Positions 12,130 through 23,689 of a stretch of DNA of 64,000 nt are shown here, piece by piece; within the stretch, counting starts at the first letter, position 1, and every line of letters begins with the position of its first letter. Under the pieces are notes generated by a model, which saw only the letters and a program-made list of their open reading frames with translations, was not told where the DNA came from and ran no database searches. The stretch comes from Hemerocallis citrina (Eukaryota; Streptophyta; Magnoliopsida; Asparagales; Asphodelaceae), in contig CM030364.1 of the NCBI GenBank assembly GCA_017893485.1, positions 247,803,122 through 247,867,121 of the forward strand, written 5' to 3'. Both the position numbers and the translations under genes were made by a program.

Positions 12130-12640
12130 GCCGATCTCTTTCTCTTCTTTTTCCGCCGCTTCGTTCTTTCTTTTTGCTCCGCTGCTTCTCGTTCTTTCTC
12201 TTCTCCGAGGCTCGCTTTCGAGTTCTCTTGCTCGTTCTTTTCTTCCTCTTTCTTCTGCGGCTTCCTTCTTTCTTCTTCGGCTTCTTTTCCGCTGATTCCT
12301 CTCTTTCTCTTCCTCTTTCTTTCTTTCTTTCTTTCTTTTTCTTCCTCCTTTTCTTGACTTATCTTCTACTTCTTTTATTTCTTCTTCCTCTCATTAATTC
12401 CCCCTACAACAACTCATACAAAAATTTTCACTTCAATCCCCATAAATTCCAAATTTTTATTTCAATCCTAAACTCCAAAATTTATTGATATAACTAACCC
12501 GAAAAGTCATAATCAACGATTACTAGAAAATTAGGAAAATTATATCCTTCGTCCAATCCTGATATCACAACTGGCGTAATATTGGTCAGTAATCAGCATC
12601 TCTCATGAAGGCGTGGCTACAGCCAAAATTCTACCGAGAA
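12130..12640. other. CT-rich spacer upstream of the LOG copy
   Basis: On the plus strand 12040-12390 is extremely CT-rich (TTTCTT repeats). On the minus strand this is the GA-rich leader of the LOG copy and may be part of its captured 5' UTR. 12400-12640 is ordinary AT-rich sequence. The plus-strand Ser/Phe/Leu-rich frames are artefacts. Confidence 0.6.
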
Positions 12641-13070
12641 AATCATAGGCTCAACACTCATCTCATTTGCAAATTCGGGAGATACAGGAGTATATGAAGA
12701 TCCAGTATCAAATAAAACATTGGTCTTTATTCCATTGATCAAGAGATGTCTTGTTACATCAAAAGATTAACAATACATCATTATTATTGCAAAGCCTTAG
12801 TTAAATAAAACACCACTCATTTCCCTTGAATTGATCCGTAGCGGTGATGACATTCTCTGGATCTTCTACACAATGTTTTGTGAGTGCCAAATCTCGCCTG
12901 TGGTTGTATAGCTTTTCCTCCTGATTTGCGGGCTCTTGGTTTGACTCTTTATGCTGATATTCGGGACAGTAGGATTTGATGTGGCCCCTTTTGCCACAGC
13001 TGAAGCATGTGCTTTCCTTCGGGCAATTAGACCTGTAGTGCCCGGCCTATCCACAATTATAACATCTCAT
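12640..13070 (-). pseudogene. gag zinc knuckles and protease fragment
   Basis: Minus-strand translation near 13065-12960 gives two CCHC knuckles, C-x2-C-x4-H-x4-C, the second intact (CFSCGKRGHIKSYC). The first is interrupted by TAG at 13047-13049 in the position of a likely Gln codon (CAG to TAG). Further on, around 12740-12640, is a retroviral-type aspartic protease core with VLFDTGSS. Nothing of RT or integrase follows before the LOG copy begins. Together these place the element with Ty3/gypsy retrotransposons. Confidence 0.75.
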
Positions 13071-13357
13071 TACCTTTTTGGTGATCCACCACTATTTTCT
13101 CCAGTTAATTTGAGCTTCTGAGCTGATGAGTGTTTTTCGTAGTGGTTTGATGCTAATGGTCTTTTTCCTTTGTTCCCATTGTTCCTCTTGTCCTTCTATA
13201 ACGGGTAGTGTTCCATGTATGACTCAGTGACAGCAGTCCTGAGCTCTGTTCGCAATTCGACCACTTCTTCATGTAGATAACTATGAGCTCGATTGGATTT
13301 CCTCTTTTCTCCTACGAGCATGCTCGTGAGTTCATTGAATTGCCGTGCCGCTCAAAA

Positions 13358-13699
13358 CTAGATTCTCCTTAGAATCTTGACCTCTGTCTCTAGGGTTGTA
13401 ATGTGCCGCTGGTCTTCCAATCTTTGTCCCCTTAGTTGGCCTGTCCTCCACTGATATCGGTAGATTTGTCGTTGAATTTCGACCATCTTATGATCATTCC
13501 TGCTCAGGGCTAAAGGGACACCCGAAGATTCGTCTGAAGAGTCAACTGGAGGTGGAGTAAGTGGGTGCATCTTTTGGGGTTCTTCTTCCTCTTCCAGTTC
13601 TTCCGCAGGATCTTCTTCTTCAGGTTCTTCCTCCTCAGGATCTTCCTCCTCTTCTTCATTGAAGAGCTCATCTTCCATAGGATTTTGGTCATCCTCCAT
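13358..13699 (-). CDS. Acidic coiled-coil gag N-terminus, partial
   Basis: Open frame of 113 codons starting at ATG 13699. The first ~50 residues are almost all Asp/Glu/Pro; the rest (KMVEIQRQIYRYQWRTGQLR...) looks like a coiled coil. It precedes the zinc knuckles, but the usual retrotransposon gag core domain is not seen between them, so the capsid region appears lost. It starts ~175 bp from the PBS, the normal place for a gag start. It ends at a stop and is probably truncated. Confidence 0.6.
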   Translation of the reverse strand: MEDDQNPMEDELFNEEEEEDPEEEEPEEEDPAEELEEEEEPQKMHPLTPPPVDSSDESSGVPLALSRNDHKMVEIQRQIYRYQWRTGQLRGQRLEDQRHITTLETEVKILRRI

Positions 13700-13858
13700 C
13701 CTACAGAAGAGAGAGGGAAAAACCAGTTCACATAGGATATCATAAATGCTAAGCTAAAAAATGATCATAGCATTCACGGCCCCAAACAAAAAAAAACACA
13801 TCTAGTGTCATCCTAAGCCCATTTCCAATACTATGTTTAGTACAACAAATTGAAGTTA

Positions 13859-13870
13859 GCTCTGATACCA
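13859..13870 (-). other. Primer-binding site (initiator tRNA-Met)
   Basis: On the minus strand TGGTATCAGAGC lies three bases inside the right LTR. This matches the 3' end complement of plant initiator tRNA-Met and fixes the direction of the element. Confidence 0.9.
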
Positions 13871-13873
13871 CTC

Positions 13874-15697
13874 TGTAACGTCCCGACTTCCATACACAGG
13901 AAAATTGTAGCACACCCAGAAATATTTTCCTTCAATTGAGTACATAAACATAATATAATATAGGAAAATACGGAAATCTTAATATAAATCCAAACCTCTT
14001 GGATTAATAAGATGATGGGCTCAGGATGTTACACCTCTATGCCTAAACTCCAGGTACTCTTACCTGCATAACACAATCTGTGGGTTCGTCAGTATGTGAG
14101 GTTGATGGTAAGAATCACAACAGCTTTAACTAACTCCAAAAATAACATAAAAACATACATAGTATAATAGAAATAAAACTGAAATCAGTAAATGTAAACA
14201 TGAAATAGTCAAATATACAATGTCATATGAGCGTGTGTATAAACAATTTATTAAAAAATTAAACATATATTTATCAAGAAAACATGCACAATCCAAATAT
14301 GCTCTTTTAATACACGCTTATTAGGAACGATATGTCGCTCATATAGCATATTTTCCGAATGCAAGTTACTAGCATTTCTTTTCATTACAGGATTCAATCC
14401 CGCATTTATGCAATACATACTCATGTATTCTACACTGTTTCTGATATTTATCTAGTGACTAGTGAGGTTTCATTTGTTCGGTCCAATTCCGTTACTGCAG
14501 TCGGTAGTGGTCATACCAGAACCCTATGGTATTTCTCCACTCCTGAGTATCCATAATGATGCACAGCCCTGGTAGTCTCTCCCCACTCCCGGTTTTATAT
14601 ATTCCACCCCGCCCGAACCCCAACGGTCTTTCTCCACTCCTAAGCATCCATAATGGTGCCCAGCCCCGGTGGTCTCTCTCCGCTTCCGGACCTCACTAAA
14701 AGTTATCATGAATATAAGACGCCCTGGTAGGCATTTTCTTCTCCTCCTCATTTGTATCCTATAACATAGATCATCAACGGACACTTATGGGTCCATCCCC
14801 TAAGTTCCGATAGGAGTTTACAGCCTATACATCTGCACCCCCGTTCTTAACACTGGATCCCAGAAATTAACAATCGAGACAACTCCGCACGTGTCCCCTT
14901 GACAGGTGAATACAACTTCCAATAATTATATAAATTCCAATACTTGTTCGAAAATTAATTTCTTAGTCTCATATGAAACCTCAATGAGTCTACTACAACA
15001 TTGTAGTTAAGAACCTCTAGTTTCAACCGAATTAAATCTGTCTAAAATCATTTATAAGATAGTAGGTTCAGATTCCAGAAATCATAGCTCTTGCTACTTT
15101 TAGAAATCACAGAAAGCCACACTTCTTGGAAATTGGATTTCTTAGACTCAAAAGAAAATAAGTATGATATTTAGCCAGAATTATGAAATAAATTCTGTTT
15201 CATTTCTAAATCAGTAATGTATTCGGAGGTTATTAAAATACCAAACGACATCCAACAATTATGAAATTTTGAGGAGATGTTGTACACACATACATGATAT
15301 GCATACAAAAGTTTCAGTCTCATAATCCATGTATTTAAATAGAAACGATTTTATGAAGTGAGATCAAATTCTGGACAGAATTATAATAACGTTTCTAAGA
15401 TAATAATCATCTCACAAATTAATTAACACTCATAATCAAACAACATTTATACACAATCTAAGCACGATTACTCAATTTATTAAATTATCTAGCATGCACA
15501 CAACCTATAATTTTAAATAGAGTTGGTTCAAGTTGTTACCCACTTTTTATTTTTTGGATTTGATCGATTCTACGATCAATTTGAAGATGATAGCAACACG
15601 AACAACGACAATGACTCTACGGGCCACAACTGTTCGTCGAATTCGGGAAGCGAACGAAGTGAAAATTGTATTAATATATATAGAGATATATACATGT

Positions 15698-15747
<50 letters not shown>

Positions 15748-17504
15748 AGCGAGAGTAGGAGAGAGAGAGGTAGAGAGAAAGCTAGAGAGAGAGAAAAAGA
15801 GCGAGAGAGAGAGACTGACTTAGAGAGAGAGAGAGAGACTGAGAGAGAGAACGAGAGATAGAGTGAGAGAGAAAAATAAAGAGAAAGAGTGAGAGAGTGA
15901 GAGATATACAGTGAGGAGCTTCGGGTTTCGGAAGTTGAGTGCAGCGGTGAGATGCTTGTCGACTGCGATGGAGCTCGGAAGTGGAGCTACGAGGTTGCGC
16001 AGGTTGTGGCGATGGTGGAGGGGAGCTTTGGCAGGAGGTGATAACGGAGACGAGTTGGAGTGGAGCTCAAGGTGATGGTTGACGAGGCGATGGCGAGGAG
16101 GTTGATGAGGAGATTCTAAGTTTCGAGTTATCAAGGTGGAGAGCACAGCGAGGAGGAGAGGTCCAGCAGTGGCGGAGGTGATTGGCAATGGAAGTGGCGA
16201 AGCTTGCTGTGGTGGTGACAGCAAGAGGGGAGTTGAAGGCGACAATGTGATGGAGGCCGTGGGGTGATGGTGATGTGGCGATCAAGAGCTCAGAGGGAGC
16301 TCAGTGGTGGCTCAATGGCAAGGAGGTAGTGAGCGACGTGGTGGCTGGCAAGGAGCTTCATTATTTTGAAGTGGGGACATGAAAGCAGGTGATAGTGGTG
16401 AAGATGATGGTGGTGTGGGTGCTGATAGCAGCAGCAAGGAGTGGGAGGCGGTGACAGCGAGAGGAGAGGAGCTGCGAGTGGGGGTGGCAGCAATGGCAAA
16501 AGCTTCGGCAATGAATGCGCAGGTGGCAATGGCGATGGCGATGGCAATGGTGATGGCGACAGTGACGAGGATGAGGGTGAAGGTTGGAGCTTGGTGATGA
16601 CGATGGTGGCAAGCTGCGGTGGCAGGAGGCTATAGCAAGGAGTGTTTTGGGTTGGGTTTTGCCTTCGGTGAAGAAACGAAGAGGAAGAAGATCGAAGAAA
16701 GATGAAGACAGTGGGCGGGTGACTATATATATATATATATCTATATAGGGGTGTGAGGGTGCTACTGCGTGAGAGAGAGTGTGTGATTGAGTGGGTGTAG
16801 GAATGTATTTATAGGGGAGTGAGGATGCTGCTGAGTGAGAAGATGAGTGTGTTTTAGGGTAGAGTATAGTAGATAGTAGGGTTATAGGAGGAGATGTGTG
16901 CTGTGGAGTGTGAAGGAGGAGAGGGTTGAGGAAAGAGCATAGTAAAATAATTGGGAGTAGGCAGTTGGTTTAGATGGAGGTGGAATTAAATGAGGTTGGG
17001 GTTACGGTGGGAATTAGGATTAGGGATTAGGATTAAGGGACAACTTAGATTTAAAATAACTTACAACCTATAAATTGGATTGAGAAACCGCAAGATGTTC
17101 TGGATTCTAAACTCGATGGGCTACGATTTTCATGTATAAAATTTCTCAATTTCAATGAAGAGAACTAGGTTAAATTCTCAGTGTAATGTCAAGAAATTTA
17201 TAGGTAGCAAAGTTGAATATTCGATAATACGATAAATCAACAGTCTTATGCTGAATCAAAAACACGGCATGATAAGGAGACTGAATTAATTAAATCAACA
17301 AATTTAGAATGGGTCAGAAAATATTTGGGTTGGTATCAAATAAGCAATTAAAATGAATTCGAATGATCGGAAAGATATTTATAAAATAGAAATACAAAAT
17401 ACGAAAAATATAATATTATGGATATTATCCCTAACGGTAAAAAATACACGTGTATAACACGTGCAGGGTAAAATTGTCATAGTTCAATTTTGCGGGGTAT
17501 TACA
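13874..17504 (-). repeat. 5' LTR of the LOG-carrying element
   Basis: Starts TGTAACGTCCCGACTTCC and ends GGGGTATTACA, 3631 bp, uninterrupted. It keeps the 1555-bp segment (13999-15553) missing in the other LTR. Features: (TA)n at 15703-15743, GA-rich tract to ~15900, G-rich segment 15960-16690, then a ~180-bp block at 17080-17260 that also occurs at 10590-10780 and, more divergently, at 37195-37400 and 39665-39860 in the TGTCAC LTRs. The shared block suggests the two families are related. Confidence 0.9.
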
Positions 17505-17772
17505 TAAAGCCCCCTTTCCAAATAAATAGTTTCAAATTACTCTGTTGCAAATTTTCGCTCACACAAAATTTCATGTATGGGAGGATGGATATGATGTTGG
17601 ACTTCTATTAGTACCCATTGTGAAAGTGAGACCCCAAAAGAATATCTGAACGAATACACATGTGAAGCTATTTTGATAAGGATTAGAGGAAGAATTTGAA
17701 TTCGATGATATTTATCAAGACATATTTAAGACATCGTACTTAATAGTATACAAACCCTCTCGTTGAGACGAA
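17505..17772 (+). repeat. Flank repeat A, right copy
   Basis: Direct repeat of 503-785, starting TAAAGCCCCCTTTCC and ending GTTGAGACGAA, just before the copia target duplication. Confidence 0.75.
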
Positions 17773-17777
17773 GCCCT

Positions 17778-18464
17778 TGTCTGGTTTATATGTATTGCAT
17801 ACTTATTCGATGAGAAGAGAAGACAGTGTTGCGATGAGGAGGAATCCAGGCGATTGGAAACAGTTGGAAGCAAGGTGAACATCAACCAGAAGCAACAGGG
17901 ATAACAAGCAAAGACGGTCGAGACAGTCGACTGACTTGCTTTCTGTTTTGGGACCAGCAAAAGCAGTCGACTGTCCAAATGGAAAGTCAATCGACATATG
18001 CAGTGGGCGGCAAACAAGGTATTGGGTCTTGTGGATCTGATTGAAGCCTGATTTGTTTTCTAGGTTAGATTGTACGGTTCTCATCGTATGGCTATCTCTT
18101 CAGTGTAGATCGGATGATTATTGTATCAGAATTGCAAACTAGGGTTTCTCTAGATCTCTAAATCAATGTAATTGCTCAAAGAATGATATGATTTTATTGA
18201 GTGATGAATATCTGAGAGGTGAGTGAATTCTCCATTGTAAACACAAGTATTTCCAATTAGGCTCGAGAGATGGTCGTGGTGAGAGTTGTAACTTTTGTAT
18301 GTTCTCTAGTTGTATAGTGTCTAAAAAATTTCCCTCGATTTAGGGATTGCCCAAACCTGGAAAAATATTGTGTGGTTTGTGTGTATGGTGTGATCTACTA
18401 TTTGCTTGGTGATTTGTATTGATCGTGTCAAAGACTCAACAAAATCGGCATATAATCCCTAACA
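17778..18464 (+). repeat. 5' LTR of the copia container
   Basis: Begins TGTCTGGTTTATATG (the right LTR begins TGTTGGGTTTATATG) and ends CCCTAACA; 687 bp. Contains CAGTCGACTG palindromes near 17935 and 17967, a motif shared with the unrelated gypsy LTRs here. Confidence 0.88.
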
Positions 18465-18466
18465 AT

Positions 18467-18477
18467 TGGTATCAGAG
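18467..18477 (+). other. Primer-binding site of the copia container
   Basis: TGGTATCAGAG two bases after the LTR, complementary to initiator tRNA-Met. Confidence 0.88.
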
Positions 18478-18513
18478 TATCAGATTTGTGGGTTTGTTCG
18501 AGTTCCTTGGAGA

Positions 18514-19430
18514 AGATGACAAATCATAGCATGGGGATCAAGCAGTTTAACGATAAGATAAACTTTAATTTATGGAAGGTGGACATGTATGGCACATTGG
18601 TTCAAAAGGGCTTGCATATTGCCCTAGAAGGAGATAAAGGAAAACTAACCGACATGAAGCAGGAGAAATGTGATGAGATTTGTTTGAAAGCATTGAGAAT
18701 TGGTGGACGAAGTCATGATGAGACAAGTGCAATGAGTCTATTACGAGACTCAAAACTAATTACTCGGGATCGTCGTTGTTGGATCAGATATAATGGAAGA
18801 GAAAGCTGTTTCGTTTCTCAATGAAGGAGGGTATCCATCATCAAGATTATATTGTGGAGTTCAACAAGGTAATATATAAACTGAAGGCGATAAACAGGGA
18901 TGATCTAAGCGGATGAAGGAAGATGAACTTAGGAAAGATGAACTTAGAAAAGAGACTCATAAATCAGGGTCTATTTTTGCAAGTTGTTTGGTGGTGGATG
19001 GCAAGACTTCAATTGGAAGGGATATGACACACAGGGATATGATCCGTTGCCAGCATTGCAGAGGCATTGGGTATTACAAGAGATATTATCGCAAGTGGTT
19101 GAATCAGAAGGGTGCACACATAGTCATCACCAACACCTCTAACTTAGAGGATAACTTAGATCATCTTCTTGTTTCAAAGTTCTTTAAATGTGAATTATGG
19201 CTGGTTTCTTGATTCTGGAACTTCTTCTCATATTTGCTAAGCGAGTAAGATGTTCTCACACTACAACAAGTCATAGTGTGAGAACGACCATTAGTGAGGT
19301 TTGTGAAGTAGTGGTGAGGGAACAGTTATGTTGGAGACACCAGATGATAAATGATTCAACTAGAAGAGGTCATGCATATTTCTTTGAGGAAGCTAAAATT
19401 GATATCTTTGGGGACTCTTGATGTTCAGGG
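18514..19430 (+). pseudogene. copia gag and protease remnants
   Basis: From ATG 18514 the product begins like TNT1-type copia Gag: FNDKINFNLWKVDM, then LVQKGLHIALEG (UBN2-type capsid start). The frame breaks near 18760. A degenerate zinc knuckle follows at ~19040-19100 (CQHCRGIGYYKRYYRKW), where the expected His and last Cys are both Tyr, changes that single transitions would give. Around 19200-19240 another frame encodes LDSGTSSHIC, the aspartic protease active site, directly followed by a stop. All pieces are in order and in the same direction as the LTRs. Clearly dead. Confidence 0.82.
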
Positions 19431-19508
19431 CTACATGCACACAGCTTGAGATGGAGTTTTGACAATTTGAGAAAGTCATCGTAAGGTGATGAAGGGTAAG
19501 AGGGGAAG
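19431..19508 (+). pseudogene. GAG-pre-integrase remnant, left part
   Basis: Continues at 33139 after the gypsy insertion. Across the junction one frame reads VMKGKRG, then (after the insert) GYGQHNLYQLCGS, typical of the GAG-pre-integrase domain of copia polyproteins. The gypsy element therefore landed inside this coding region. Confidence 0.7.
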
Positions 19509-20219
19509 TGTAGCGCCCCGAATTTCTAATATAATATCTTAGAAAATACGTGGCACAATCCCAGCATCAACTTCAATGTAACATTAAACACAACCAACAC
19601 CAATGAAATTTTTAACTTTTATTACAATAATCTTTTACATAGCACAGCGGAATTTAAAACATCTCAAATCATAATTTTCTTTTATTCACAACACAATATT
19701 TTTACAACACTGCTTTACAAATTTACACAAAACTCTATTAAATCAATTTATCTCAAAACTAACTCAAGCATCCACACCTCCAAACTCTAAGTAACAACCT
19801 GCAACACATGAGGCTAGAGATGATCCCTAACCCCCAAAACTAGAGGGGTCAGCCATAAATGGTGTGAGTGACATAAAAGCAAACAACATAAATAAACATT
19901 AAGTAAGGATTCTTAAACAACATGTAGTGAACCAAAATACATAAAATATGAAGTAGCAAGAAATGAAAACAACAAGTGATACTAAACCAAGTGTCAAGTG
20001 TAGAAAACAGGAAAACCACGTGCATAAAACCGAGTCAGGAAAACACAATTTCTATATGCGGACTCTCTAATGCGTACTTGTCGAAGTCTATGCATCCCAC
20101 TCTACATAGGTTCGGTGCAAGCCCTGAACGTCTTCACTTCATAGGGTTCAATCCCCCGCTATGCAACTAATCCTATCACGATGGCTACTACGAGATAAAG
20201 ATAAACTGTAAGCATTAGC

Positions 20220-20500
20220 CAATGCCCGATAATTCCGGAGATAAATCCCACACCATAGGTATTTTACCTGGATAATTCCGGAGATCATCCCACACCGAAA
20301 CATTGACACATCATCACACAAATACCACATGTGTGTCGCCTCGACCCCGATAATTCCGGAGATCAATCCCACACCACAAGTAATTACCTGGATAATTCCG
20401 GAGATATATCCCACACTACAGGTAATTTACCTGGATAATTCCGGAGATAGATCCCACACCACAAGTAAGTTACTTGGATAATTCCGGAGATTAAATCCCA
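20220..20500 (+). repeat. Tandem ~40-bp repeat in the 3' LTR
   Basis: About six to seven units with core GATAATTCCGGAGAT followed by ATCCCACACCA. The same array is at 31065-31345 in the 5' LTR. The homologous place in the nested solo LTR instead holds a ~101-bp unit (23690-24110). Confidence 0.9.
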
Positions 20501-20889
20501 CACCGAAAGCCATACTGAGGTACATAACTCATGTTCCCATTCATCATATCACCACTAGTGCCTGTCCTTATCATTTTTGGGTTATTTAATTACTTAACAA
20601 ATCTCCTAGAGTTGGTGTACCCTACAAGACTTAACTCAACAACTGAACAACTAAAATGCCTCAACAGGCCTCAACAAAAGAACTCAAACGCCGGTATACT
20701 AGGGTCACACACACCCTCTAGAGACTCAAACTCAAATATCTCAACCAATCTTACTTCATAAACTGCTCAACTTAACATCTTGAAAACATAAGTTCAATAG
20801 GAGATACGGCGTAAGTAGTTATAGATCAAAATATCTAGAGAATAAACCATTTGGAAGAACCTTCATAAATATAAAAATACATCAGTACC

Positions 20890-21160
20890 AGTCGACTGTA
20901 GTAAGCATAAGTCGACTGTCCAGAAAGAATGTTCCATGATTTTAAGAAAATAAGCTGAGTGTTATAAGTTGACTTATAAAAGTCATAAGTCGACTTACCA
21001 GAGAAAAAAAATCTACGATAACTTTGAAAAATAAATTCTAAGAGTGCCAGTCGACTGAAAAGGGTCTAAGTCGACTGTCCAGAACGGATTTTCAAGAAAC
21101 TAAATATCATAGCAGCTGGGTCGTACCAGTCGACTGAAAGGTCTGCCAGTCGACTGTCGG
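20890..21160. repeat. GTCGAC palindrome cluster in the 3' LTR
   Basis: Eight sites of the form (C/A)AGTCGACT(G/T), mostly in pairs ~15-20 bp apart; one is mutated to GTTGAC. Duplicated in the 5' LTR at 31730-32000. Confidence 0.88.
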
Positions 21161-22093
21161 CCTACAGACTGCTTAGTTTTGGTTGTACATGATAATCAAA
21201 ATTAGAGTTTTCTAAAGAAATCATTGTTTACTAAAATAATTTGTAATCCGATAAAAACGACAATCTCAAAGTATCCTCAGTTTGGATACATTCCACAAAT
21301 CAACCAATTTCTCAAAACTTAAATTCTCATGTTCTAAATTCTAATTCTTCCATTAGGGTTTCTCAATACTGAATTTCTTCCACAACTCATAACCAAAAAT
21401 CTGATTTGTAATCACAAGATCCAGATGTTCATCCATCCGATCCCTTATTGCATAATCATACTCAAATCTTAAACATGCTTTCTAGCAATACAAACCTATA
21501 AACCAAGATCCACTAAACATTCATAGATTTCACATACATAATACAAACAACAACTATTGCATCGCTCACATACAAAATATACTAAATAAACAAACATGTC
21601 GAAACAAACTGTAGAACCCTGTATTTTCAAATATTATTTTAAATATTTGAAAATGAATTTAAATGATTTTCTGGAGATTTAATAAATATTTTCTAAAAGA
21701 TTTATCTTTTTACACGTGCAGAACACGTGCAACTACTTTCTTGAGAAGTTCAAAAGTCAAGTTTTCTTCAAAAAAAAATCATTATTTAATATTTGGGATT
21801 TATTTAGTATTTTTCCAGATTTTTCTGAAATTAATTGGATCTATTTGCAATTTTTGAGAAAAGAAGGACCTTTTAGCAAATTTGTCGTTTTTAGGGGTTA
21901 AAATGCAAAATCTATTTTCTGGATGTTTTGAACAGTAATGGTTGAGATTAATGAGTATATTTTACTTTTAAATCCTAATTTAAATGATTTTTTATTGAGT
22001 TTCCAGGAATAGAACTATATATATGTAAAGTTATATTTTGGAAGGACTATTTTGCAAATGCATTTCCAAAACCCTAAATCTTGATTTCCGGCC

Positions 22094-22105
22094 TATATAA
22101 AAAGG
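22094..22105 (+). promoter_or_regulatory. TATA box of the solo LTR
   Basis: TATATAAAAAGG preceded by GGCC, a canonical plant TATA element at a plausible U3/R position. In the host element's LTRs the same place reads TATTTAAAAG, a weaker version. Confidence 0.55.
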
Positions 22106-22767
22106 GTTTGCAGCCGTCATTCGCTGCACAACTCGAATTTTATTATACCTTTTATTTTCTTGGTGATTCAAGAGGAAGTTTTGGGATCTCGCAAAGGAGA
22201 GACTTTATTGTTTGATCTCGTCGTTTCTAATGTGAGTGATACTGTTTTGTTTTATTTTGTTTTGAGAGTGATATGAACTTTTTTTTGTGGTTTGATTTAT
22301 GTGAACGATTGTTTTGTTGTTTGTTTGACATGTTGTTTATTTAGTGTATTTTGTATGAGATCGATTTAATGGTTATTGTTGTATGATGTATGCGAAATCT
22401 ATGAACGTCTAGTAGATCTTGATTGATGAAATCTTTATTGCTTGAAAACATGTTTTAAGATTTGAGTATGGTTATGATAATAAGAGATCGGATGGATGAA
22501 CATCTGGATCTCGTGGATACAAATCAGATTTAGTTTTGAGTTGTGGAAGATATTTAGTATTGAGAAATCATAATGGAAGAATTAGGAGTTAAGAACATGA
22601 GAATTAAGTTTTGAGATAATGGTTGATTTGAGGAAATGTATCAATAATGAGGATTATTTGAGATTGTCGATTTTACCTAAATACATATTATTTTAGTAAA
22701 CAATGATTGCTTTTGAAAACCCTAATTTCGATTATCATGTACAACCAAAATTATGCAGTCTGTAGGC

Positions 22768-23340
22768 CGTCAGTCGACTGGTAGACCTTTAAGTCGACTG
22801 GTATGACCCAGCTGCTATGATCTTTAGTTTCCTTGAAAATCCGCTCTGGACAGTCGACTTAGACCATTTTCAGTCGACTGGTACACTTAGAATTTTTTTT
22901 TCAAAGTTATCGTAAATTTCTCTCTGGTAAGTCGACTTATGGCCTTTTAAGTCGACTTATAATCTCTTTTAAGTCGACTTATAACACTTAGAATACTTTC
23001 TTAAAGATTTCTGGAATTTCTCTCTGGTAAGTCGACTTATGTTTTTATAAGTCGACTTATGTTTTTATAAGTCAACTTATGATCTGGTAAGTCGACTTAT
23101 GACTTTTATAAGTCAACTTATGTTTTTGGTAAGTCAACTTATGTTTTTGGTAAGTCAACTTATGATTTTTATAAGTCAACTTATAATACTTAACTTATTT
23201 TCTGAAAGTTACTGGATTTCTCTCTGGACAGTCGACTGGTGAGTTTTGCAGTCGACTGTAGACACTTAGATCTTACTTCTTAAAGATGTTAGTTTTCACT
23301 CTGGACAGTCGACTGGTGACCTTTTGCAGTCGACTGGTAC
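22768..23340. repeat. Expanded GTCGAC palindrome array in the solo LTR
   Basis: About 19 sites in ~570 bp: perfect GTCGAC cores with flanks CAG...CTG or ATAAG...CTTAT (the latter a 14-bp palindrome), plus about five copies decayed to GTCAAC. Many follow CTCTGGTA or CTCTGGAC. Host-element LTRs have only eight. Looks like local amplification of a regulatory or structural motif. Confidence 0.92.
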
Positions 23341-23689
23341 TGATACTTTTCTAAGGTGTTTTGATGTTCTTTAAAAGACTAACTCTTTAAATGTTTTGGA
23401 TCTATAATCTACTCTTATAAATATTATTCTTCTATAGAACATACGCTTTCAATATATATTATGGTTGGATTTGGATTATAGAATTTATTAAAGACTTGGG
23501 TTTTGTGGAGTGGAGAGATTTCCCCTTGATCGTTTGACGGTGGATTAGTGAGTTTTGGTTCCGTTGAAGTCCCTAGGAGTTGAGCGGGAGTCCCGTGAAC
23601 CGGCAGTTGAGATTTATTGAGATAGGCTTGAGGGGTCTTGGTTAGTTGTTGTTTTTTTAGTTATTTAGATGTTCGCGTGATGAAGGTCT

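Larger units (their letters stand above)
786..17504 (-). mobile_element. Ty3/gypsy-type LTR retrotransposon carrying a LOG retrocopy
   Basis: Bounded by LTRs that begin TGTAA(A/C)G and end TTACA in plus coordinates. A primer-binding site for initiator tRNA-Met lies just inside the right LTR, so the element reads on the minus strand. The interior is only ~2.85 kb and holds, in reading order, an acidic coiled-coil gag start, two CCHC zinc knuckles, a protease fragment and a processed LOG gene. No reverse transcriptase, RNase H or integrase is visible, so it must have depended on a partner element. Flanking 5-mers are CAAAG (left) and TAAAG (right), a 4/5 match. Family assignment rests on PBS, LTR ends and the gag/protease style. 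Confidence 0.8.

Noticed and set aside
12000..12488. 162-codon Ser/Phe/Leu-rich plus-strand frame that looks like a membrane protein
   Set aside because: Antisense of the GA-rich leader and start of the LOG copy; composition-driven.
18486..18513. Earlier start for the copia gag (TTG/ATG upstream)
   Set aside because: The ATG at 18514 directly precedes the conserved gag start and has a normal distance from the PBS.
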